From an uncultured Lachnospiraceae bacterium (lineage in GTDB: Bacteria > Bacillota_A > Clostridia > Lachnospirales > Lachnospiraceae), in contig CADBQK010000058.1 of the NCBI GenBank assembly GCA_902796775.1, forward strand, positions 1 to 9,930: a DNA stretch of 9,930 nt. The letters run 5' to 3'. Numbering within the stretch: the first letter of the stretch is position 1; the number at the start of each line of letters is the position of its first letter. This document shows positions 1-5,558 of this stretch, piece by piece. Below the pieces are notes generated by a model. The model was not told where the DNA came from. It saw nothing but the letters and a program-made list of their open reading frames with translations, and did not search any database. A program made the translations under genes and the position numbers.

Positions 1-585
1 AAGATTTCCAAAAAAGCGGCAGCTACCGGCTGGGGATGTCTGTACGCAAAGGCCGGGACAAAGTTTAAAGTCCGCGATCTGCTGAATGTTATGCTTGTAC
101 ATTCTTCAAATGATGCTGCATCATGCCTTGCGGAGTACAATGCAGGAAGCATCAGCAAATTTGCTGCGAAAATGACGCAGCGTGCGAAACAGCTCGGCGC
201 CAAAAACACTAATTTCTGCAATCCTCACGGCCTGCATGAATCAAAGCACTATTCATCAGCTTATGACCTGGCGATGATCCAGAGGGAGTGTATTCGTCAT
301 CAGACGTATCTGGATATTGTAAAAAAACACTCCTATTCATTCTCTACCGCCAGCAGCCCGAAGGTACACTACAGCTTTGGTTCTACGGATGAATTGCTGG
401 GATATGATTCGGGATTTCTGGGCGGGAAAACCGGGTATACAGAGGAAGCAGGGTGCTGTTTCTGCGGCATCTACCGTTATCAGGGAGTCACCTATCTGTT
501 TTCAGTGCTGGGAAATGTTTCCTCTGCCGGCAGATGGAATGATTGCAGAACGCTCATTGAGTTTATTAAAAGAAACTATCGATAA
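1..585 (+). CDS. Serine-type D-Ala-D-Ala carboxypeptidase (peptidase S11), 5' truncated
   Basis: The reading frame is open from base 1, so the gene begins outside the window and only its last 194 residues are seen. Two of the three penicillin-binding-protein active-site motifs are visible: SxN as Ser-Ser-Asn (103-111) and KTG within GGKTGYT (Lys-Thr-Gly at 427-435). The SxxK nucleophile motif should lie just upstream of the window. The family (PBP5/DacF) trims the terminal D-Ala from peptidoglycan stem pentapeptides outside the membrane. The protein stops about 50 residues after KTG, so the C-terminal PBP5_C domain and amphipathic anchor helix found in many relatives are absent; any attachment must be N-terminal. 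It ends 42 bases before the histidine kinase gene, with no terminator between, suggesting co-transcription. Family assignment is firm. Whether it acts as a true carboxypeptidase or as a sporulation-type relative cannot be told. Confidence 0.88.
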   Translation, partial: KISKKAAATGWGCLYAKAGTKFKVRDLLNVMLVHSSNDAASCLAEYNAGSISKFAAKMTQRAKQLGAKNTNFCNPHGLHESKHYSSAYDLAMIQRECIRHQTYLDIVKKHSYSFSTASSPKVHYSFGSTDELLGYDSGFLGGKTGYTEEAGCCFCGIYRYQGVTYLFSVLGNVSSAGRWNDCRTLIEFIKRNYR

Positions 586-627
586 AGCCCGGAGCATGAG
601 GGCTGACAGTAAGGGAGGGGACTGAGC

Positions 628-2112
628 ATGAAGCTTTCGACCAGAATCGTTGTTTCCTACCTGCTGGTTTTTGTGGTTCCCATTATGCTGATCCTGGCAA
701 TGGTCATAGGGCTGGCGAAGTACAGTCTGGGCTCCATGCAGAAAAAACTGGATCTGGATTCTTCGAGCTACGAGATGATCTTAAATCCGATGAGCATGAT
801 GGGGCATATTGCCGCCACCCAGGTAACAAGGCTCAGGGAGACGATCCGGGAGGAGCCGGAAAAACTGCTGGATGAGGAGTTCCTTTCTGATGTAAATGAT
901 GCTCTTTCCCGTAGTTATTCTACACTTGTGGTTCATAAAGGGGATACGGTCGTTTTTTCCGGGCTGCCTGCAGAAGACCGGTACAACTCCGAGATCGATT
1001 ACAGAACATCCGAAAACAACGAGAGCATTTATGTAGCCAACGAGAATCCTTACCATGTCCAGCAGCTGGATCTGACCTTTCCGGACGGTGAGCCCGGACG
1101 GGTGCTGATCTATACCGATGTAAGTGAGATCCTTCCCCAGACAAGGGAAGTATTCGGACGGATGATCTTCCTTGCTGTGTTTATCCTGTTCCTGCTCAGT
1201 GCCTATTCCATGATGTGGCTGTACCGGGGGATCATCCGGCCGATCAGCAAACTGAAGGTGGCAGCTGAAAATATAACAGCAGGCAATCTGAATGTTTCCG
1301 TAACAGCGGAAAGCGATGATGAGATCGGGGAGCTGTGCAATGCCTTTGAGGCGATGCGGATCAAGCTGAAAGGACAGATCGAACAGAATATCCAGTATGA
1401 GAAGGACTCCAAAGAGCTGATCAGCAATATTTCCCATGACCTGAAGACCCCAATGACATCCATAAAAGGGTATATCGAGGGCCTGATGGATGGAGTGGCA
1501 GACACTCCGGAAAAACAGGAAAAATATATCCGGACGATCTACAATAAGGTCAATGATATGGAAAGCCTGATCGAAGAGCTGTTTCTCTATGCCAAACTGG
1601 ATAGCCATTCGATGACATATTCCTTCGTGAAATTAAACATCAGCGACTATTTCCAGGACTGTGCCGAGGAAATCAGTCTGGATCTGGAGGCGCAGGGTGT
1701 GGAATTCGGATATTTTAACTATCTGGACAAGAGTACCGTCATTATCGCGGATCCGGAGCAGCTGAAGAGGGTCGTGAATAATATTGTCGGGAATTCCGTG
1801 AAATACGCATATCCCGGGAGGCCGCTCAAAATAAGCATCCGGGTGATGGAGGAAGCGGAGTTCGTTAAGGTTGAGATCGAGGACAACGGCCGGGGGATCT
1901 CACGTAAGGAGGTGCCGCTCATCTTTGACCGGCTCTACCGGACGGATGAGTCCCGCAACTCAACAAAAGGAGGAAGCGGTCTGGGGTTGTCCATTGCCAA
2001 AAAGATCATTGAGGAACATGGCGGAAAGATATGGGCACGCTCTACAGAAGGAGTCGGTACAACTATGAGTTTTGTGCTGCGCAAATACAGGGAGGAAGTC
2101 AGAGATGAGTAG
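628..2112 (+). CDS. Membrane sensor histidine kinase (HAMP-HisKA-HATPase)
   Basis: This 494-residue kinase has the classical layout. A first membrane helix lies at about residues 8-30, an extracytoplasmic sensor region at about 31-177, and a second helix at about 178-199. A HAMP linker follows (about 200-252, with the RPI motif), then a HisKA dimerisation domain with the phospho-acceptor in SHDLKTP at His270. The ATP-binding domain carries an N-box Asn389 (GNS), a G1 box DNGRG starting at Asp419, and a glycine-rich GGSGLG at 448-453. All catalytic motifs are intact. The start ATG at 628 is preceded by the Shine-Dalgarno AGGGAGGGG (612-620). The gene follows the carboxypeptidase by 42 bases and overlaps the response regulator by 8 bases, so the three are probably one transcript. 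The kinase would autophosphorylate and pass phosphate to that regulator. The signal is unknown; a wall-related cue is only an inference from the upstream gene. Confidence 0.96.
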   Translation: MKLSTRIVVSYLLVFVVPIMLILAMVIGLAKYSLGSMQKKLDLDSSSYEMILNPMSMMGHIAATQVTRLRETIREEPEKLLDEEFLSDVNDALSRSYSTLVVHKGDTVVFSGLPAEDRYNSEIDYRTSENNESIYVANENPYHVQQLDLTFPDGEPGRVLIYTDVSEILPQTREVFGRMIFLAVFILFLLSAYSMMWLYRGIIRPISKLKVAAENITAGNLNVSVTAESDDEIGELCNAFEAMRIKLKGQIEQNIQYEKDSKELISNISHDLKTPMTSIKGYIEGLMDGVADTPEKQEKYIRTIYNKVNDMESLIEELFLYAKLDSHSMTYSFVKLNISDYFQDCAEEISLDLEAQGVEFGYFNYLDKSTVIIADPEQLKRVVNNIVGNSVKYAYPGRPLKISIRVMEEAEFVKVEIEDNGRGISRKEVPLIFDRLYRTDESRNSTKGGSGLGLSIAKKIIEEHGGKIWARSTEGVGTTMSFVLRKYREEVRDE

Positions 2113-2800
2113 CGTTCTGATTATAGAAGATGAAGAAGCCATTGCGGAACTGGAGAAGGATTATCTGGAGCTGAGCGGGTTTGATGTCTCCATCGAGACC
2201 ACCGGCGACCGCGGCCTTCGTGCAGCGCTGGCTCCCGGAAGCGGTCCGGATATTATCATCCTGGACCTGATGCTGCCCGGGATCGATGGGTTTGATATCT
2301 GCAAGAAAATCCGTGAGAAAAAAGATATCCCTATTATCATGGTTTCTGCAAAGAAAGAAGATATTGATAAAATCCGCGGGCTTGGTCTCGGAGCGGACGA
2401 CTATATGACCAAACCCTTCAGTCCAAGCGAACTGGTTGCCAGGGTCAAAGCGCATCTGGCCCGGTATGAGAGGCTTGTAGGCAGCGGCCAGCACGGAAAT
2501 GAGATCATCGAGATCCGCGGGATCAAGATCGACAAGACCGCCCGCAGGGTCTATGTCAATGGGGAAGAAAAGGCCTTTACGACCAAAGAATTCGACCTGC
2601 TCACCTTCCTGGCGGAAAACCCCAACCATGTGTTTACAAAAGAGGAACTCTTCAGTAAGATCTGGGATATGGAATCCATCGGCGACATCGCAACGGTCAC
2701 AGTCCATATCAAGAAGATCCGTGAAAAGATCGAATTGAATACTTCCAAACCCCAGTATATCGAGACAATCTGGGGAGTCGGATACCGGTTTAAAATCTGA
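2105..2800 (+). CDS. OmpR/PhoB-family response regulator
   Basis: The product is 231 residues when started at the ATG at 2105. That ATG has a good Shine-Dalgarno (AGGGAGGAAG, 2090-2099) and gives the usual N-terminus MSSVLIIEDEE. The receiver domain (about 1-118) has the acidic pair at Glu8/Asp9, the phosphorylation site Asp54 in ILDLMLPG, the switch residue Ser81 and the conserved Lys103 in TKPF. The C-terminal part (about 130-231) is a winged-helix DNA-binding domain ending in the typical YIETIWGVGYRF segment. The start overlaps the kinase stop by 8 bases, implying translational coupling and a cognate pair. It should bind DNA as a dimer on phosphorylation by the kinase. Its targets are not identifiable here, although autoregulation of the operon and of the carboxypeptidase gene would be usual. 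The regulator class is certain. Confidence 0.96.
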   Translation: MSSVLIIEDEEAIAELEKDYLELSGFDVSIETTGDRGLRAALAPGSGPDIIILDLMLPGIDGFDICKKIREKKDIPIIMVSAKKEDIDKIRGLGLGADDYMTKPFSPSELVARVKAHLARYERLVGSGQHGNEIIEIRGIKIDKTARRVYVNGEEKAFTTKEFDLLTFLAENPNHVFTKEELFSKIWDMESIGDIATVTVHIKKIREKIELNTSKPQYIETIWGVGYRFKI

Positions 2801-2831
2801 TCAATTACTTGATTAACTGCAGAACCAGACC

Positions 2832-2878
2832 CGGCAGAGATATGCACCGAATCCTCTTGCATGCAATCTGGCCTGCCG
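2832..2878. repeat. Imperfect inverted repeat downstream of the response regulator
   Basis: Three paired blocks lie in order: CGGCAG (2832-2837) with CTGCCG (2873-2878), AGAT (2838-2841) with ATCT (2866-2869), and TGCA (2843-2846) with TGCA (2862-2865). This gives 14 base pairs, with one unpaired base on the left arm, three on the right, and a 15-nt loop. No T-run follows, so it is not a standard intrinsic terminator. It may be a 3'-end stabilising stem or a decayed element. Confidence 0.4.
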
Positions 2879-2919
2879 CGAACTGGGGATATCTCCGGGA
2901 AGAGGGACATCAGATAATT

Positions 2920-2963
2920 AAAAAAGTTCAGCCTCCTGAATACCATGGGTGCTGAACTTTTTT
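2920..2963. terminator. Bidirectional intrinsic terminator between the two-component operon and proB
   Basis: A perfect 13-bp inverted repeat pairs AAAAAAGTTCAGC (2920-2932) with GCTGAACTTTTTT (2951-2963) around an 18-nt loop. The A-run on one side and T-run on the other give a U-tract in transcripts from either strand. It lies about 120 bases after the response regulator stop and 58 bases after the proB stop, exactly where convergent operons need a shared terminator. Confidence 0.85.
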
Positions 2964-3021
2964 GGTTATTATACATTTATACAAAGAATCATTCAGAATG
3001 AGCGGCGTAAGCAGACGATTA

Positions 3022-3819
3022 CTACCTTCTGGCAGTAAACAGGGTACCTGCCGGCTTCCCTTCCACGATATCGTAAAGGGCTTCCGGGTGCTGGCCGTTG
3101 ATGATATTGACATCGATTTTCTGCGCGGTCGCCAGCTGGGCAGCCTGCAGCTTTGTACGCATGCCGCCTGTTCCCCTGCGGGAACCTGCACCTCCGGCCA
3201 GACGGAAGGTATCTTCGGTGATTTCATCGATCTGCTCGATCAGCTTTGCCTGCGGATACAGACGGGGATCATGGTCGTACAGTCCGTCAATATCGGAAAG
3301 GATGATCAGCCTGTCTGCATCGCAGAGTACGGCTACGACAGCAGATAGCATGTCATTATCGCCAAAGAGCCGCTCCTTGGTCTCAATTTCCTTATAGCTT
3401 ACGGAATCATTTTCATTGACGATGGGGATGATCCTCATTTCCAGCAGCGCCTGGAAAGTGTTGCTGAGGTTCTCCTTCTTTTCTTCTTCTTCTATATCTT
3501 CCGCGTTCAGAAGGATCTGGGCAATAGTCTTATTGTAATCTCCGAAGAACTTGTCATACATGAAGATCAGGCTGCATTGGCCGACTGCTGCTGCCGCCTG
3601 CTTGAGCCGCATGGAGGAAGGCTTTTCTTTCATATTCAGTCTGCTCGTGCCCACGGCGATCGCGCCGGAAGACACCAGTATTATTTCATAGCCCAGATTG
3701 TGCAGGTCGGCCAGTACGCAGGCAAGCCTGTCCAAAGCGCGCAGATTCGTCTCTCCCAGCTCATTCGTTAATGTGGAAGTACCTGCTTTTATTACCAGTC
3801 TTTTTTTCCCAATGCTCAT
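3022..3819 (-). CDS. proB: Glutamate 5-kinase, short form without PUA domain
   Basis: The enzyme phosphorylates L-glutamate with ATP to glutamyl 5-phosphate, the first committed step of proline synthesis, in the cytoplasm. The 265-residue product is an amino-acid-kinase fold with the family motifs in order: VIKAGTSTLT (9-18), LVSSGAIAVG (48-57), VNENDSV (134-140), FGDNDMLSA (152-160), SDIDGLYDHDPR (175-186) and GTGGMRTKLQAA (216-227). It ends near residue 265, so the C-terminal PUA domain of longer enzymes (about 370 residues) is absent. The ATG at 3819 was chosen because homology begins right after it. An in-frame extension back to 4038 has non-homologous sequence and would run across the promoter. 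The Shine-Dalgarno is GGAGAGG (3840-3834), rather far upstream at 14 nt. Its usual partner proA is not next to it in this window. Confidence 0.93.
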   Translation of the reverse strand: MSIGKKRLVIKAGTSTLTNELGETNLRALDRLACVLADLHNLGYEIILVSSGAIAVGTSRLNMKEKPSSMRLKQAAAAVGQCSLIFMYDKFFGDYNKTIAQILLNAEDIEEEEKKENLSNTFQALLEMRIIPIVNENDSVSYKEIETKERLFGDNDMLSAVVAVLCDADRLIILSDIDGLYDHDPRLYPQAKLIEQIDEITEDTFRLAGGAGSRRGTGGMRTKLQAAQLATAQKIDVNIINGQHPEALYDIVEGKPAGTLFTARR

Positions 3820-3841
3820 TTTTTTCTCTTCATCCTCTCCG

Positions 3842-3858
3842 GTTCCCCTGAGGGGAAC
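3842..3858 (-). promoter_or_regulatory. Hairpin in the proB leader next to the ribosome-binding site
   Basis: A perfect 7-bp inverted repeat, GTTCCCC and GGGGAAC, flanks a 3-nt loop. On the minus strand it ends one base before the GGAGAGG ribosome-binding site of proB, so folding could influence initiation. No T-run follows, so it is not a terminator. The function is inferred from position only. Confidence 0.45.
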
Positions 3859-3925
3859 GATCCAATAATTGATGCGGATATTCAGGATCCATATTACTGG
3901 GATAAATGTATCCTGCAGTGCAGAT

Positions 3926-3935
3926 GCTGTACAGC
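3926..3935. repeat. 10-bp palindrome GCTGTACAGC at the proB transcription start region
   Basis: A perfect 10-bp palindrome lies 11 bases downstream of the proB -10 hexamer, close to the expected transcription start. Its position would suit a repressor operator, but a chance occurrence is possible. No known binding-site consensus was recognised. Confidence 0.25.
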
Positions 3936-3945
3936 CGCTCAGGCA

Positions 3946-3974
3946 ATTATACCGCAACAGGAGAGCGCTGACAA
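3946..3974 (-). promoter_or_regulatory. SigA-type promoter for proB
   Basis: On the minus strand, TTGTCA (3974-3969) and a perfect TATAAT (3951-3946) are separated by exactly 17 bases. This is a near-consensus housekeeping promoter. Transcription would start near 3939, giving a leader of about 120 nt before the proB ATG. The length and hexamers are seen directly; activity is inferred. Confidence 0.7.
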
Positions 3975-4078
3975 CAGGCTGGAAGCAGAAAATATATACA
4001 GCCGGCAGTGCCTCCGGCTCAGTGAACAAACACATCATAGTATCCTGCCGCTAACCGGCTTTCCTGCTTTTCACTATG

Positions 4079-4106
4079 TTGCATCTTAATGAGCGGATGT
4101 GATAAT
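4079..4106 (+). promoter_or_regulatory. Probable promoter of the lipoyl-domain gene
   Basis: TTGCAT (4079-4084) lies 16 bases before GATAAT (4101-4106). The latter is preceded by TGT (4098-4100), which matches an extended -10 (TGN plus hexamer). It stands about 75 bases before the start codon and faces away from the proB promoter. It is plausible but weaker than the proB promoter. Confidence 0.45.
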
Positions 4107-4125
4107 ATATAGATAAGTGTGATAA
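4098..4125 (+). repeat. Direct repeat TGTGATAA, two copies 20 bp apart
   Basis: TGTGATAA occurs at 4098-4105 and again at 4118-4125, exactly 20 bases from start to start, about two helical turns. A related TGTGACA lies at 4143-4149. The first copy overlaps the proposed extended -10. This could be tandem binding sites for a regulator or two alternative -10 elements. Confidence 0.4.
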
Positions 4126-4129
4126 ATGC

Positions 4130-4156
4130 CTGTGCACTTTTTTGTGACATGCACAG
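4130..4156 (+). promoter_or_regulatory. Hairpin just upstream of the lipoyl-domain gene's ribosome-binding site
   Basis: A 7-bp inverted repeat pairs CTGTGCA (4130-4136) with TGCACAG (4150-4156) around a 13-nt loop containing six T residues. It ends nine bases before the Shine-Dalgarno (GGAAGGAG, 4166-4173). It might be a 5'-UTR stem or an operator. The T-run is in the loop, so it does not look like an attenuator. Confidence 0.35.
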
Positions 4157-4180
4157 CGCTATGATGGAAGGAGTTAGATT

Positions 4181-4411
4181 ATGGATGTGGTTGTTCCGAA
4201 ATTACTCGGCCGAAATACCGGCGGGATCCTGAAAAGATGGCTTGCTGATGAGGGTGATATGGTGAAGGAAGGACAGATACTCTATGAAGTACAGCTTGAT
4301 AAGTCCAACACTTCAAAAACAGCTCCGTTCTCCGGTTTTTTTAAGCCTCTGGTAAAAGAAGGGGCTTTTATTAAGACGGGTATGACGATTGCCCGTATTG
4401 AAGAAGCATAA
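4181..4411 (+). CDS. Free-standing lipoyl (biotinyl-like) domain protein
   Basis: This is a 76-residue protein made of one lipoyl/biotinyl attachment domain and nothing else. The fold signature is clear: an MDVVVPKLL start, GGILKRWLADEGDMVKEGQIL (residues 14-34), then the hairpin turn with the expected modified lysine Lys41 in QLDKSN. A second half-barrel follows (GFFKPLVKEGAFIKTGMTIARIEEA). Lys41 sits in an Asp-Lys context as in dehydrogenase E2 lipoyl domains, not in the Met-Lys-Met of biotin carriers, so lipoylation is the better guess. No peripheral-subunit-binding or acyltransferase domain is attached, and no E1, E3, lipoate ligase or glycine-cleavage gene is adjacent. The ATG has a good Shine-Dalgarno (GGAAGGAG, 4166-4173). 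The domain call is firm; its role and enzyme partner are unknown. Confidence 0.85.
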   Translation: MDVVVPKLLGRNTGGILKRWLADEGDMVKEGQILYEVQLDKSNTSKTAPFSGFFKPLVKEGAFIKTGMTIARIEEA

Positions 4412-4423
4412 GGATATTTCCTG

Positions 4424-4452
4424 TTGAATTAACCATTAAAATATGGTATTTT
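4424..4452 (+). promoter_or_regulatory. Probable promoter of the peptide importer operon
   Basis: TTGAAT (4424-4429) and TATTTT (4447-4452) are 17 bases apart, about 70 bases before the first importer gene. The spacer contains an inverted repeat (ACCAT 4432-4436 with ATGGT 4443-4447). An alternative -10, TATATT (4459-4464), has a poorer -35. No terminator separates it from the lipoyl-domain gene, so read-through is also possible. Confidence 0.45.
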
Positions 4453-4461
4453 ATTATCTAT

Positions 4462-4477
4462 ATTGCGGTTGCGCAAT
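4462..4477. repeat. Inverted repeat ATTGCG-N4-CGCAAT upstream of the importer operon
   Basis: A perfect 6-bp inverted repeat with a 4-base spacer lies 10 bases after the proposed -10 and 48 bases before the start codon. Its position over the likely transcription start would suit a repressor operator, or a short 5'-UTR hairpin. The regulator is unknown. Confidence 0.35.
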
Positions 4478-4524
4478 GTTATCACTTTGAAGCGGCGCAG
4501 TGAAAAAGCGGGGAGGCGGAAAGA

Positions 4525-5556
4525 TTGCTGAGTGAAGAGGGGAAGATCCTGGATGTACGGGACCTGTGCGTACAATTTAATACAGTGGAGGGAACGGTCC
4601 AGGCGATCAACCATCTGAACTATGCATTGTACAAAGGGGAAAAGCTTGGGATCGTTGGAGAGAGCGGCAGCGGTAAGAGCGTAAGTTCACTTGCTGTCAT
4701 GCAGTTGATTCCGAACCCGCCGGGAAGGATTACTGCCGGTGAGATCTTGTATAAAGGGCAGGATCTGGTAAAAGCCAGCGAGAAAGAGATGCGTGCGATT
4801 CGCGGAAATGAAATTTCCATGATCTTTCAGGAGCCGATGACTTCCCTCAACCCGATTATTCGCTGCGGAAGCCAGATTGCCGAGTCGCTTCGTCTTCACC
4901 GCGGGATGAATAAAAAGCAGGCGATGCGGGAGGCTATCCAGATGATGGCAGCTGTAGGAATCGCTAATCCGGCAGCCCGGGCTTATGAGTATCCGCATCA
5001 GATGTCTGGAGGCATGCGCCAGAGGGTCATGATCGCCATGGCACTAGCCTGCCAGCCGCAGATCCTAATCGCAGATGAGCCGACGACGGCACTTGATGTT
5101 ACGATCCAGGCACAGATTCTGGATTTGATCCGCGAGATGAATGAAAAACACGGGACATCGGTCATTTTTATCACGCACGATTTGGGCGTTGTTAACGAGC
5201 TCTGTGAGAATGCGATTATTATGTATGATGGGATGATCGTGGAACGGGCACCGGTTAAGGAGATGTTCCATAATCCGCTGCATCCCTATACTCGCGGACT
5301 GCTTTCTGCTATTCCGAGGATCACACCGGACAGACCGCCGCTGGAGACGATTGAAGGCCAGGTTCCGAATCCGACCGAGAGGATCCCCGGCTGCAGCTTC
5401 TGGCCAAGATGTCCGCACGCCACGGATATCTGCAGACAGAAGGAGCCGGGACTATACGGACTGAAAGGCCTGCGGGAAGTGAAATGCCACCTTTATGCTG
5501 AGTCGGGGATCAAGGTGGACGGGAAGATATATCATGAAGCCGGAGAGGAGGAATAG
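4525..5556 (+). CDS. Peptide/nickel ABC importer ATPase, OppD/DppD type
   Basis: This 343-residue cytoplasmic ATPase energises the importer encoded downstream. Motifs in order: Walker A GESGSGKS (45-52, Lys51), Q-loop Gln102, signature MSGGMRQR (160-167), Walker B ILIADE (180-185, catalytic Glu185) and switch His218 in ITHDLG. The C-terminal oligopeptide/dipeptide-transporter extension carries Cys290, Cys296, Cys303 and Cys321. Some Dpp/Opp ATPases bind an iron-sulphur cluster through such cysteines. The start is TTG at 4525, backed by a strong GGAGG (4512-4516) eight bases upstream and by the right N-terminal length; there is no better ATG. It is the first gene of the run and is followed after two bases by the F-type partner, with which it would form the ATPase heterodimer. 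The ligand cannot be predicted from an ATPase. Confidence 0.95.
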   Translation: MLSEEGKILDVRDLCVQFNTVEGTVQAINHLNYALYKGEKLGIVGESGSGKSVSSLAVMQLIPNPPGRITAGEILYKGQDLVKASEKEMRAIRGNEISMIFQEPMTSLNPIIRCGSQIAESLRLHRGMNKKQAMREAIQMMAAVGIANPAARAYEYPHQMSGGMRQRVMIAMALACQPQILIADEPTTALDVTIQAQILDLIREMNEKHGTSVIFITHDLGVVNELCENAIIMYDGMIVERAPVKEMFHNPLHPYTRGLLSAIPRITPDRPPLETIEGQVPNPTERIPGCSFWPRCPHATDICRQKEPGLYGLKGLREVKCHLYAESGIKVDGKIYHEAGEEE

Positions 5557-5558
5557 TC

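Larger units (their letters stand above)
3820..4180. other. Divergent intergenic region between proB and the lipoyl-domain gene
   Basis: These 361 bases hold no supported gene. Reading from proB, they contain its leader hairpin, a 10-bp palindrome and the proB promoter. Next is a short GC-rich inverted repeat (GCCGG 4001-4005 with CCGGC 4014-4018). The promoter, TGTGATAA repeats and hairpin of the lipoyl-domain gene follow. No T-box core motif was found in the proB leader on inspection. Confidence 0.6.

Noticed and set aside
781..1608. Open frame of 275 codons on the minus strand within the histidine kinase gene
   Set aside because: It lies wholly antisense to intact kinase domains, with no family resemblance and no reason for expression.
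2072..2104. Upstream ATG adding 11 residues to the response regulator
   Set aside because: The extra residues precede the canonical receiver start, and the good Shine-Dalgarno serves the ATG at 2105.
3816..3833. Five-residue leader peptide (MKRKK) whose stop overlaps the proB start codon
   Set aside because: The overlap is tidy, but the only Shine-Dalgarno abuts its ATG with no spacing. It is too short to support without more evidence.
3820..3939. T-box riboswitch in the proB leader
   Set aside because: The conserved T-box core (GGGTGGNACCGCG-like) was not found on the minus strand.
3820..4038. N-terminal extension of proB by 73 residues
   Set aside because: The extra residues do not resemble glutamate 5-kinases and span the proB promoter. 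Homology starts exactly at the ATG at 3819.
4181..4411. Biotin carrier protein of a decarboxylase or carboxylase
   Set aside because: The acceptor lysine is in an Asp-Lys-Ser context and not the Met-Lys-Met usual for biotin carriers, and no carboxylase genes are near.
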